From assembly GCA_038207265.1 (NCBI GenBank), contig JBBQZZ010000006.1, forward strand, positions 1 to 64,000: a stretch of DNA of 64,000 nt, written 5' to 3'. The notes below the pieces were generated by a model, which was not told the DNA's origin, did not search any database, and saw nothing but the letters and a program-made list of their open reading frames with translations. Of this stretch, positions 27,113 through 35,611 are shown one piece after another. The translations under genes and the position numbers were made by a program. Origin of the DNA: JACMLD01 sp038207265 (GTDB lineage Bacteria > Bacteroidota > Bacteroidia > Chitinophagales > Chitinophagaceae). The stretch's first letter is position 1. Every line of letters starts with the position of its first letter.

Positions 27113-28357
27113 TTAATGGGGCAACAACTGTTCTTTTCCTAGTTCCAAAACAAATTCGCGGTGTCTCATCTCATAATGGCTGGTAGTTGTCCAAGTTTGT
27201 AATAATTTAAATTGAGTCACCATTTTCATTGCCGCTGTAATACTAAATCCGTTTATCACCGATGAATTTGAAGCCACCCAACCATATAGATCGGAATAAC
27301 CCGGGAAACCCAATACGCCAAAAGATCCCCTTTCCGGCAACACATCTACCAATGCTTTCAAGGGCGCTGCTATAGCAGTGGCAGCATATTTAGCATCCTG
27401 CAGCCCCAATTGTATCAGCCTTGCCAGGCATATTTTTTCCAATGCATCATCAATGGCGGGTTTGCTGCCGAATTTGAATTCAAAATCTATAAATGAAATC
27501 TGTCCGGGATGAGCTGCAATAAGAGCGGCTACTGGTTCCCGTGGTGGATTGGGAATGGTTTTATTGGATTGATTGGCTGTAGTTCTTGGCACGCCGCCCG
27601 GGTTGGTAAATGCATATATAACAATTTGAACAGCAGGGTTTTTTTTAAAAGCTGTATCTATTGCAAACTGTACATTTTTTCCAATAAAAGGGCCCGAGGT
27701 CATTTTGGGACTATCATCAAAATGATACCAGGCATCCAGGTATACCAGCCGCGATAGTTTACTGAGGTCCACCAACTGGTTAATAACGGTTAGGCTCACC
27801 CCACGATAGCCCGTACTGTAACCGGCCATAACTTCCACGTTAAAGACAATGCCATTCAATCCTGCCAGGGTAAAAAGATCGTTGATCATCTGCGTGGTAA
27901 TACCAAACCCAAATGCCTGGTGAACACCCCGCCAAGAATCTTCACCGGCGGGTACTCCCAAATTTTCGCTTTCAACACCGGGCACGGTAACCAATACGCT
28001 ATTGGTTTCATTTGCAAAAAAAGCCCGCAGACGAAAAAGGCTCATTTCCGGATCCACACCATAGAATACAGCCACTCTTGCGGTGGGTTTGCTTGCTGCA
28101 GGGGCATTGGCAAAATCGGTGGCGAGTTTGGCTGGTACATATATTTTATAATTACGTTCTTCGGCGTACCGTTCGTTGGTAGCAATACCATTATTTGGCT
28201 GCGGTAGAATCAGTGCAATAGCCGGATCGTTCAACGGGTTTTTGAATTCCTTTATTTTGGTTATGGCAGGCTTGGGAACAGGTGGTGGCGGTGGAGTAGC
28301 CGCGGCGTCTGCCGGACCGGGTGCTGAAGTATTTTTATTTCTTGTGCTTTTACACAT
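27113..28357 (-). CDS. Protein of unknown function with possible alpha/beta-hydrolase-like core
   Basis: A 414-residue protein with a low-complexity N-terminus (about 1-35, with PPPPPVPKP). The core has a strand VAVFYGVD (about 95-102), then NVEVMAGYSTGYRG with a GxSxG-like elbow (Gly179, Ser181, Gly183). A strand ending in Asp follows (RLVYLDAWYHF, Asp208), and a histidine-containing segment SHYEMRHREFV (His394, His399) lies near the C-terminus. The order Ser, Asp, His and the strand pattern would suit an alpha/beta hydrolase, but I have no alignment and the triad is inference. No signal peptide. It lies 2 bases after the 331-residue gene and 23 bases before the DUF6603-like gene. Confidence 0.82.
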   Translation of the reverse strand: MCKSTRNKNTSAPGPADAAATPPPPPVPKPAITKIKEFKNPLNDPAIALILPQPNNGIATNERYAEERNYKIYVPAKLATDFANAPAASKPTARVAVFYGVDPEMSLFRLRAFFANETNSVLVTVPGVESENLGVPAGEDSWRGVHQAFGFGITTQMINDLFTLAGLNGIVFNVEVMAGYSTGYRGVSLTVINQLVDLSKLSRLVYLDAWYHFDDSPKMTSGPFIGKNVQFAIDTAFKKNPAVQIVIYAFTNPGGVPRTTANQSNKTIPNPPREPVAALIAAHPGQISFIDFEFKFGSKPAIDDALEKICLARLIQLGLQDAKYAATAIAAPLKALVDVLPERGSFGVLGFPGYSDLYGWVASNSSVINGFSITAAMKMVTQFKLLQTWTTTSHYEMRHREFVLELGKEQLLPH

Positions 28358-28359
28358 GA

Positions 28360-29355
28360 TTAAGGCTGTTTAGCAATAGGTCCCCTGGTATAATGTTTAT
28401 CTATCCATACGCTCCGGGTTCCGTTCATCCCTGTAACCACATCGTTGAATTTTGCGCCACTGAAATATTTATCCCGGAGTGCTTCAATAATTTTACCGCA
28501 ATACTGTATAGCTGTTTTTGGGAAGCGAACAATATTTACCAGGTCTATCTTATCGTTTTCGCTTATTGTTGCCAGTTGTTGTCTCATTTGTTGATCACCA
28601 ATACTGTTGGCATTCGTTTCTTCAGGTATTTCCGTCCATGCCAGCAAGGGTGTACCTGAAGGATAGTTCATGGCAAGTAAACCGAGCCTGATATCGCAAA
28701 CTCCCAATCCTCCCAAAATCACTTCTGGAAATGCATCTATATTGCTATCTATAGCAGTGGCTATTTCGGTAAAACGGATCCTGCGTTTACTATAATCGTT
28801 TTTTAAAATTCCGGTAAATATGAAATTACATACCAATGTTTTGAAGGCATCGTCTCCTTCGGGAGTCTTTAGTGTCAGAGCCTGGTAATACGAATAATAA
28901 TCATTGATAAGTTCACGTACCGCTTCTATATTGGATACGCCCGGCCCGGGTTGTTCAATAGCTGCTTCTATCTTTGTTTCTAACGCGGGATTCATCGGAC
29001 CTACTTCCTGCTGCATAGACAGTGAAGCAAGTTCTGTACCCGAAGCATCTGATAAACTGACCGAAAGTGTTAGATCACCAACGCCCGCGCCGGCAAAGGA
29101 AACTTCGCCGAAGTCAGTTGTTTGAGAGAAGGGAAATGAACCGTCTGCATCAATTTGCCATTTGTAAGATTTTATGGAGGCTGCAAGTCCTGCATCTGTT
29201 ACAAAAACTACCCAGGTATTTTCATGGCCGGGGGCCAGGGGAGAACTGACAAAAGAAACGATCGCGCAGCGTCCATCCGCTGCAACAACAGCTTCTCCCA
29301 AATCCGCAGGCTGGAGGCCTGCGGGCAGCCTGGTTTCTGTTTTTCGTACACCCAT
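28360..29355 (-). CDS. First gene of the six-gene cluster: unknown function, Ig-like N-terminal domain
   Basis: A 331-residue protein without export signal. Residues about 25-115 look like an Ig/PKD-type beta sandwich (SYKWQIDADGSFPFSQ and GVGDLTLSVSLSDASG). The rest (about 120-330) is mainly helical, with AVRELINDYYSYYQALTL and EVILGGLGVCDIRLGLLAMN. I do not recognise the helical domain. It opens the apparent operon, 2 bases ahead of the 414-residue gene. A perfect 12-base palindrome lies 33 bases upstream of its ATG and could be an operator. Confidence 0.82.
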   Translation of the reverse strand: MGVRKTETRLPAGLQPADLGEAVVAADGRCAIVSFVSSPLAPGHENTWVVFVTDAGLAASIKSYKWQIDADGSFPFSQTTDFGEVSFAGAGVGDLTLSVSLSDASGTELASLSMQQEVGPMNPALETKIEAAIEQPGPGVSNIEAVRELINDYYSYYQALTLKTPEGDDAFKTLVCNFIFTGILKNDYSKRRIRFTEIATAIDSNIDAFPEVILGGLGVCDIRLGLLAMNYPSGTPLLAWTEIPEETNANSIGDQQMRQQLATISENDKIDLVNIVRFPKTAIQYCGKIIEALRDKYFSGAKFNDVVTGMNGTRSVWIDKHYTRGPIAKQP

Positions 29356-29746
29356 GATCGATATAAATTTTATACCTGCTTAAAATAGATGTATACATCA
29401 ACGTTAGGGTTGCTGGGCTAATCAAAACTACCATCAATAGGGTAAAGTAAAATTCCGGTGTTCGGGTCAGGGGGCTATTAATTGAGCAGAAAATATTTTC
29501 AGCGGGTACTACGCGCTACTTTTTCTAAAACGGCTTGCGTAGTATGAATATACAGCATTATTTTTTTTATGAAACAAAATAGAGATTAAATACAACTAAG
29601 TGGGTATAGCCGTGCCTTGATATATATGACAAACGGGGCTCACATCAGCCCATAACTGAAGCGCATAATAATTGTTAACATTCGCATATCAATATTTTGC
29701 TGCGGCACACAATAATTAAGCTGTATTTTCATGCTATAATATATAA
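29356..29746. other. Divergent intergenic region ahead of the six-gene cluster
   Basis: It lies between the divergent starts of the cluster (minus) and a small secreted protein gene (plus). It holds a 12-base palindrome at 29388-29399 and a TAGTTTTG -7-like box at 29423-29430 (minus). An inverted repeat, TACTACGC (29507-29514) and GCGTAGTA (29537-29544), also lies here. I see no gene in it. Confidence 0.6.
29388..29430 (-). promoter_or_regulatory. Candidate promoter and operator of the six-gene cluster
   Basis: GATGTATACATC (29388-29399) is a perfect 12-base palindrome. The minus-strand box TAGTTTTG (29423-29430) fits TAnnTTTG. Transcription starting a few bases left of that box would place the palindrome in the leader or at the start site, a typical repressor position. 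I see no convincing -33 box. Confidence 0.35.
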
Positions 29747-30274
29747 ATGGTGCGTTCGTTAATCATCTTATTGCTTTGTTCCATTTCAATTACGATAGAG
29801 GCTCAAACGCCTTTTCGAAATAGTTTCATTCAAGTAACGCCATGGTCGCATGCGGATCATTTCTCCCGGCTCAATGATAGCAATAATTCAAACAAGCTGT
29901 GGTTTTTTAGTAATTATGCCGGAATTGGCAGCAGTTTTATTTTTTCAAACGGTGGCAGCGGGACGGTCTTTTCTGTGCCAGTGGGAATTCAATTAAATCG
30001 GCGGCTGAATAACAATATATATGCATTTGCAGGTATTTCTGCAGCACCTGTGTTTTTTAATTTTAACCATTCATTCAATGCCAGCCCGCTGAATTCAATG
30101 TATCCTCACACTATATTTCCCGCTTCAAACAATTATGGAATTTTTACCAGAGCAGAGATGGGTTTAATGTATATTAACAATGATAAAACTTTTTCGATCT
30201 CGGGTAGCATAGGAGTAGAAAGAAACAGTTTTCCCGTATATCCTGTCAATAGAACGAATAGCAAAAAACAATAG
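29747..30274 (+). CDS. Small secreted protein, possible outer-membrane beta structure
   Basis: A 175-residue protein with a signal peptide (residues 1-20, IEAQ cleavage end). The mature part is rich in Asn, Ser, Phe and Gly and has alternating strands such as GSGTVFSVPVGIQLNRRLNNN and NIYAFAGISAAPVFFNFN. The pattern resembles small outer-membrane beta-barrel-like proteins of Bacteroidota. I do not recognise a named family. It is monocistronic, with no terminator seen. It diverges from the six-gene cluster but its base composition looks like the ordinary genome, so I treat it as outside the island. Confidence 0.7.
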   Translation: MVRSLIILLLCSISITIEAQTPFRNSFIQVTPWSHADHFSRLNDSNNSNKLWFFSNYAGIGSSFIFSNGGSGTVFSVPVGIQLNRRLNNNIYAFAGISAAPVFFNFNHSFNASPLNSMYPHTIFPASNNYGIFTRAEMGLMYINNDKTFSISGSIGVERNSFPVYPVNRTNSKKQ

Positions 30275-30539
30275 CAGGAATTTATTTATTTAATCAAACC
30301 AATTGCGATCTTAACCCGGGAATAACCTGACGTTAGCCGAACTGCTGTTATGGTTGGTGAAATGGGTATGTTTATTCATGGTTTGCTATCATAAATATAG
30401 TCACGGACAAATCTTCATGCAATCTAAGATGCAGCTCTTCCAATGACTTTTAGCCAATATATTTTTCTGAATGCATTTTGTGTTGGCTTAATTCATTTTG
30501 AAACGGGTATTGTGGTTTTAAATATTTGCATGTTCAGAA

Positions 30540-31961
30540 TTATGGCAATACCGTTACAATTACTCTTTTATACCGTGTCAATGCCGGCACACCTTTGTCC
30601 GTTACTTTCAAAATGAAATGGATGGTTTGTGCGCTGTCAACAATCGGTGCTGTTACAGGCAAATCATATAAGTTAGGCGAATAAGGAGCTAGGCTAACGG
30701 GCCCTTTATATGTTCCGGCTTCGTTATAACAAAACCAGAGGTAACTGATGGAATCGCCATCCGGATCCATTGTTCCGGCTGCATTTAAATGAAATTGTGT
30801 TCCTGATTTAACCGTTAAATGATCAGCATGTGCCAGTGCGGGGACCGGCGGGTGATTGACTTCCTTGAAACTTTTTGTAGTCCATGCCATACGGGCCGCA
30901 AAATCATTTTGAAATTCTTCCCGCCATCTCCAGATGGTTTCCCAGTTTCCTTTATAGCTTTTCTTATCAACCGAAGAAACAATTGAATCTTCAGCGTTGG
31001 TCCAGATGGGCCGGGTTTCAGGTTCATCCTGTGGCCAGTTTTTTCTTTTGAACCTTCCCGTGTTTGAGTCCTGAAACGCTGGCAGGTAATATTCATACCT
31101 GCCACCCCAACCCCCATAATCAGGGTGTTCCGGATCATTAAGTCCGTTCATTATCAGTGAAAGAAACGAAGGTGTATCGCCTTCCATACCATAGGCAATA
31201 TCTGGATAGGCAGCTCCTAATGGACCATGTCCCTGCTGAATGTTTTTTGCCAGCCATTCCCTGCTGACCACCTCATTGTTGGAACCGGGCAAAGGGAAAG
31301 CTATTCCCAGCCAGGTTGCCCTGGCATAATTATAACCTGGTGTTACAATATAAAAAACAGCAGGATAATTTTTTCGAATCCATGGCCCTGAATCATCCTG
31401 GTCTGAAATGGTATAGACCCTTAATTTCTTATATAATCTTTCTGCCTCGGCGGTGGTTTTGGTCTCTTTGATTTTCCAAAGCGCCTGGGCCAATGTGTTT
31501 ACACCGCCCCAAACGGGGATCCATAAGGGCCGCTTATCATTCTTCTCTAGTACATGGATGATCCAATCAGAACCTTCAGAATCATGACCTTTACCAACGG
31601 CTTCCATTCCATACAAAGGCAATCCCTTTTTTACTTTTTTTATTAATTCTTCATAAGCCGGATACCCTTTCTCATGTTTCAACAGATTGGGTTGTATTTT
31701 TTTGTAAGCCATTAAGATTTTTGAAATGGATTCAGGTGCTACTCTTGTTTTCTGGTGGATGGAAGTAGTAGCAATTAAACCCTCTATATCCCATTGATTG
31801 CAATAGGTAAGAAAACGAATCATCGACTGTGAATCATCGGGGTCAGCTTCGATGTCTGTCAATACCAAAACCCTTAATTTCTTATTTTGTCCCCTCAATA
31901 TCAACACTCCTGAAATCATGATTAGGAATATCATGCATAAATAAACCTTGCAGCTTTTCAT
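30540..31961 (-). CDS. DUF1593 nucleoside hydrolase-like protein (Sde182 type)
   Basis: I start at ATG 31961 (MKSCKVYLC), giving 473 residues. It is followed at once by a hydrophobic N-terminal segment (about 5-22), whereas an earlier in-frame start would add 43 residues in front. The N-terminal domain opens with LRVLVLTDIEADPDDSQS, the Asp-rich motif of the nucleoside hydrolase-like fold, and continues with WIPVWGGVNTLAQAL and GPWIRKNYPAVFYI. The C-terminal ~100 residues form a beta domain (AGTMDPDGDSISYLWF). This matches DUF1593 proteins first noted in carbohydrate-degrading marine bacteria. It is secreted or membrane-anchored, with substrate unknown. It is monocistronic. Confidence 0.88.
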   Translation of the reverse strand: MKSCKVYLCMIFLIMISGVLILRGQNKKLRVLVLTDIEADPDDSQSMIRFLTYCNQWDIEGLIATTSIHQKTRVAPESISKILMAYKKIQPNLLKHEKGYPAYEELIKKVKKGLPLYGMEAVGKGHDSEGSDWIIHVLEKNDKRPLWIPVWGGVNTLAQALWKIKETKTTAEAERLYKKLRVYTISDQDDSGPWIRKNYPAVFYIVTPGYNYARATWLGIAFPLPGSNNEVVSREWLAKNIQQGHGPLGAAYPDIAYGMEGDTPSFLSLIMNGLNDPEHPDYGGWGGRYEYYLPAFQDSNTGRFKRKNWPQDEPETRPIWTNAEDSIVSSVDKKSYKGNWETIWRWREEFQNDFAARMAWTTKSFKEVNHPPVPALAHADHLTVKSGTQFHLNAAGTMDPDGDSISYLWFCYNEAGTYKGPVSLAPYSPNLYDLPVTAPIVDSAQTIHFILKVTDKGVPALTRYKRVIVTVLP

Positions 31962-32201
31962 CCTAGATAATTTTTTCAGTTTAAGAATGATTTTACCAAA
32001 CATTTTTCTAAAAGCCAGCTTACAGTGTAGCCGGGTATGAATATATATATTTAGAGGCACATAAAATTGAATAGACAAATATAACAGCATGGTAAAACCA
32101 TTCTAATGTGCCTCCCCGCTTGAAACGCATTTTTGTTATCGTTACCATTAAACCCGGAATATTGACGTAAAATTGCAAGTCAAAACCTAAGCAAAGTCAG
32201 C

Positions 32202-32708
32202 ATGTGTAAAAAATACCGGTTAAAATATTTGTTATCTGTTTTATTGATTTTGTTGGTGAGTGTATCATTCAGTCAGCCCATTGATTTTCCTAAAAACATT
32301 CCCGTTTTCAAACTGGTATTGAGTGATGGAAAAAATTATTTCAATTCTACCCAGTTAGAAAAGAATAGGCCGTTGATGCTTATTTATTTTGACCCGGATT
32401 GTGATCATTGTAAACAATTTGCCGCTACACTTGAAAAAAACATCAGCAAATTCAGCAAAGTTCAGATTATTATGATTTGTGCTTCTCCGGATCTTTATAT
32501 GTTGAAAAAATTTGCAGCAGAAAATAAAATAAGCACTTATCCCAATGTGAAAATAGGTACGGAAGGAATTTATCACCCGGTAATGAATTTTTACCATGTA
32601 CAAATCACACCTTTCACGGCATTATATGATAGCAAAGGCGTACTCATCAACAGTTACCGAAATATGCCCGCAACCGACGATCTGATTACACACCTGAAAA
32701 ACAAGTAA
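32202..32708 (+). CDS. Thioredoxin-fold thiol-disulfide protein, exported
   Basis: A 168-residue protein with a hydrophobic N-terminus (about 8-24, VSFSQ) and a thioredoxin fold. The active site is CDHC at residues 67-70 in LIYFDPDCDHCKQF, and the cis-Pro region is VQITPFTALYD. It resembles TlpA/AhpC-TSA-like periplasmic oxidoreductases of Bacteroidota. The partner is unknown. It is followed 30 bases later by a TMEM220-like membrane protein and may be cotranscribed with it. Confidence 0.88.
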   Translation: MCKKYRLKYLLSVLLILLVSVSFSQPIDFPKNIPVFKLVLSDGKNYFNSTQLEKNRPLMLIYFDPDCDHCKQFAATLEKNISKFSKVQIIMICASPDLYMLKKFAAENKISTYPNVKIGTEGIYHPVMNFYHVQITPFTALYDSKGVLINSYRNMPATDDLITHLKNK

Positions 32709-32738
32709 CAAAATTGCAGTTGCCGAAAATTGCCACTT

Positions 32739-33128
32739 ATGAAAATATTCAATTACTTTTTTGTCTTCGTTTTTATCGTTTTTGCTGCGCTTCAATACAA
32801 TGATCCCGATCCATACATCTGGATCCCACTTTATTGCTATGTAGCATTTTTATGCTGGCAGGCAACAAAACATACATTCTATCCGGTTGCTTATTGGGTT
32901 GGGTTCATAGGATACGGTGCTTATGCAGTTTATAAGGCATTTGATGAAAATGGCCTGGTGGATTGGATTACCAAACACCATGCACAAAATATAGCGGAAA
33001 CCATGAAAGCCGAAACGCCCTGGGTTGAAGAGTCGAGAGAATTTTTTGGATTGATAATTATACTGGTAGTTATGATCATTAACTATACCTGGTTAAAGAA
33101 AAAACACTTGCGCATACGTACCGCCTGA
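32739..33128 (+). CDS. TMEM220-like integral membrane protein
   Basis: A 129-residue protein from ATG 32739 (MKIFNYFF). An upstream in-frame TTG at 32730 is less likely. It has about four hydrophobic segments, with the family-typical AALQYNDPDPYIWIPLY after the first helix and LIIILVVMIINYTWL near the end. This matches transmembrane family 220 proteins, known from animals and Bacteroidota, of unknown function. It lies between the thioredoxin-like gene and a TonB-dependent receptor on the same strand. Confidence 0.85.
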   Translation: MKIFNYFFVFVFIVFAALQYNDPDPYIWIPLYCYVAFLCWQATKHTFYPVAYWVGFIGYGAYAVYKAFDENGLVDWITKHHAQNIAETMKAETPWVEESREFFGLIIILVVMIINYTWLKKKHLRIRTA

Positions 33129-33170
33129 TACATCTTATAAAAATATTGATTTACTTTTATTTGCTTACAC

Positions 33171-35543
33171 ATGAAACACAAATGCTATTTATTTTTTTCG
33201 TTATTATTCTTTTATTTTTCTTCGTTCGGCCAAACTGCCGGCAGCGTCAGTGGCAGGATTACAGATTCAAAAAATATGGCCATCCCTTATGCAACGGTTG
33301 CAGTACTCAATACCAACCGTTCATTGATGTCTGATGCACAGGGTGGTTTTGAAATCCATGACATTGCAACAGGAAATTATACCATTGTTATTTCGGCAAT
33401 CGGCTATGCAACTTATACCAGGCAAATCCAGGTTACGAATTCACCTGGTGAAACGCTTACCATACAATTGGCAGATGCCGCAACACAATTGGATGCTGTT
33501 ATTGTTACAGCAGAAAAAAAAGAAGAAAATCTTCAACAGGTGCCCATCAGTATCTCTGCATTATCTGCCCGCACCGTAAATGATTTTCGTTTATGGAACA
33601 GCAGAGATCTCACGGCCATAGTTCCGAATTTATTTTCGGGCAACCCAGGCGATGGCAGAAATGTAACTTCCATCAGAGGCATAACATCTTCTTCTTATGA
33701 TCCGGCAGTAACAACTTATATTGATGGAGTGAGCCAGTTTACATTAGATACCTATATTCCGCAACTTTTCGATATAGAAAGGATCGAAGTATTGCGCGGG
33801 CCGCAGGGTACATTATATGGAAGGAATGCGATGGGTGGTGTTATCAATATAATCACTAAGCAACCTTCAAACAGCACCGATGGCTTTATTGAAATGTCCT
33901 GGGGGAATGATGGTCAGCAACGTTATACAGCAGCCGTACGTACTCCCCTTGTAAAAAATAAATTGTTTTTTGGTGCATCCGGACTATATGAAGGAATGAA
34001 TGGGTTTTACATAAATGATTTCAACAATTCTACATTCGACAAACAACACAGTGTTGGTGGTAATTATTATTTAAAATGGCTCGCCAGTAAAAAGTGGGCC
34101 ATCACGCTAAATGTAAAACATATTGCAAACAGGAACTCAGGGCCATTTCCACTGGCAGGTAGTGCGGCTGATGCTTTGACAAATCCTTTCCATTTAAATC
34201 AAAATGCAATTGGTAAACTGGTAGACAATGTTTTGAACACGGCTTTGTCGCTGAATTATTCGGGCAATCATTTTAATTTTAGTTCACAAACGGCTTACCA
34301 ATCAAATTACCGCTATTATGCAACACCTATCGACGGAGATTTTTCGCCAATCGACGGAGTAACTGTTATCAATGACTATGGCCGCAAATGGAACAATGTG
34401 AAAGTGGTTACGCAAGAATTCAAATTTTCATCTGCAACTGCATCTGTAGCTCCATTAAAATGGACCGCAGGTACTTATCTCTTTTACCAGGACATTCCCA
34501 ACAAACAAGCGACACATTTTGGTAAAGATGCTTTGCTGGTGGGTTCCCCGGACAGCAATTATGCAATTGTAAATTCTACCAAAACAAAAACATATGGTGC
34601 TGCTGTTTTTGCGCAGTCAACCTATTCCATCAATAAACAAATTGATTTGATTGGTGGATTGAGATACGATTACCAGCACACAAAAGAAAATGTATTGGGA
34701 GAATACCTCCCCGATGGATCGCCAGCACCTGTTTTTGAAACAAGACCAGATACATCAGCTGCTGCTTCATATAATGCATTTTCGCCAATGATCAGCCTTG
34801 CTTACAGACCCTCTGCCAACAGCAGTTTATATGCAAGTTATAGTCGTGGTTATAGAACCGGCGGATTAACACAATTGGCTCCTGACCCATCACAGCCACC
34901 ATTATACGCATATAAACCAGAGTACAGTAATAACTTTGAGATTGGCGTTAAAAACAATTTACTCAATAACCGTTTGCGACTGAATGTTTCATTATTTTAT
35001 GCGACCATAACCAATGCACAGGTTCCAACCCTTGTATTACCCGATGCTATTACAATTATCAGGAATGCAGGTAAATTAAATAGCAAAGGTGTTGATGTGG
35101 AAGTTGCTGCAACACCGGCAACTGGTTTTGAAGCCATCTATAACTTCGGCTATACTTATGCGAAATACACTTCACTAAAAGTTTCTCAAAACGGGCAGGA
35201 AGCTGACCTGGCCGGTAAACGCCAGGTATTTACACCCGATATTACGTCAATGCTTGCATTGCAATACAGGATACCTTTCAATCAATCTAAAACAATCAGC
35301 GCAATTTTCAGGGGTGAATGGCAATACCTGGGTAAAACTTTTTTTGACCTGAACAATAACATTGAACAATCTCCCTATAGCCTGCTGAATGCAAAAATTG
35401 GTATCAATACCAAATATTTCGATGTGTTTTTGTGGGGTAGGAACCTGGGCGATAAAAATTATGTTGCTTATGCCTATGATTTTGGAGCGGCACATTTGGG
35501 AAATCCAAAGACTTATGGTGTTAGCTTGAAACTTAAGTTGTAA
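33171..35543 (+). CDS. TonB-dependent receptor with carboxypeptidase-regulatory-like N-terminal domain
   Basis: A 790-residue outer-membrane protein. It has a signal peptide (1-20, SSFGQ) and a CarboxypepD_reg-like domain (about 24-105, SGRITDSKNMAIPYATVAVL). The plug follows (about 110-230, with QVPISISALSARTV, IERIEVLRGPQGTLYGRNA and MGGVINIITKQP). A 22-strand barrel extends to the end. The plug matches the general siderophore/vitamin-type receptors rather than SusC, and no SusD gene is next to it. The substrate cannot be assigned. A strong terminator follows. Confidence 0.93.
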   Translation: MKHKCYLFFSLLFFYFSSFGQTAGSVSGRITDSKNMAIPYATVAVLNTNRSLMSDAQGGFEIHDIATGNYTIVISAIGYATYTRQIQVTNSPGETLTIQLADAATQLDAVIVTAEKKEENLQQVPISISALSARTVNDFRLWNSRDLTAIVPNLFSGNPGDGRNVTSIRGITSSSYDPAVTTYIDGVSQFTLDTYIPQLFDIERIEVLRGPQGTLYGRNAMGGVINIITKQPSNSTDGFIEMSWGNDGQQRYTAAVRTPLVKNKLFFGASGLYEGMNGFYINDFNNSTFDKQHSVGGNYYLKWLASKKWAITLNVKHIANRNSGPFPLAGSAADALTNPFHLNQNAIGKLVDNVLNTALSLNYSGNHFNFSSQTAYQSNYRYYATPIDGDFSPIDGVTVINDYGRKWNNVKVVTQEFKFSSATASVAPLKWTAGTYLFYQDIPNKQATHFGKDALLVGSPDSNYAIVNSTKTKTYGAAVFAQSTYSINKQIDLIGGLRYDYQHTKENVLGEYLPDGSPAPVFETRPDTSAAASYNAFSPMISLAYRPSANSSLYASYSRGYRTGGLTQLAPDPSQPPLYAYKPEYSNNFEIGVKNNLLNNRLRLNVSLFYATITNAQVPTLVLPDAITIIRNAGKLNSKGVDVEVAATPATGFEAIYNFGYTYAKYTSLKVSQNGQEADLAGKRQVFTPDITSMLALQYRIPFNQSKTISAIFRGEWQYLGKTFFDLNNNIEQSPYSLLNAKIGINTKYFDVFLWGRNLGDKNYVAYAYDFGAAHLGNPKTYGVSLKLKL

Positions 35544-35559
35544 TCTTTATCTATTATTG

Positions 35560-35610
35560 AAGTTGATCTTCCGGCATACTTTACGTTACACCGGAAGATC
35601 AACTTTTCTT
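35560..35610. terminator. Bidirectional terminator
   Basis: A perfect 15-bp stem pairs 35560-35574 with 35591-35605 around a 16-base loop, followed by TTTCTTTTT on the plus strand. It sits between the convergent TonB receptor gene and the ThuA-fusion gene. Confidence 0.9.
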
Positions 35611-35611
35611 T

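Noticed and set aside
29735..29740. TATAAT just before the small secreted protein gene
   Set aside because: It lies only 6 bases from the ATG, and the Bacteroidota consensus differs, so it is unlikely to be a -10 box.
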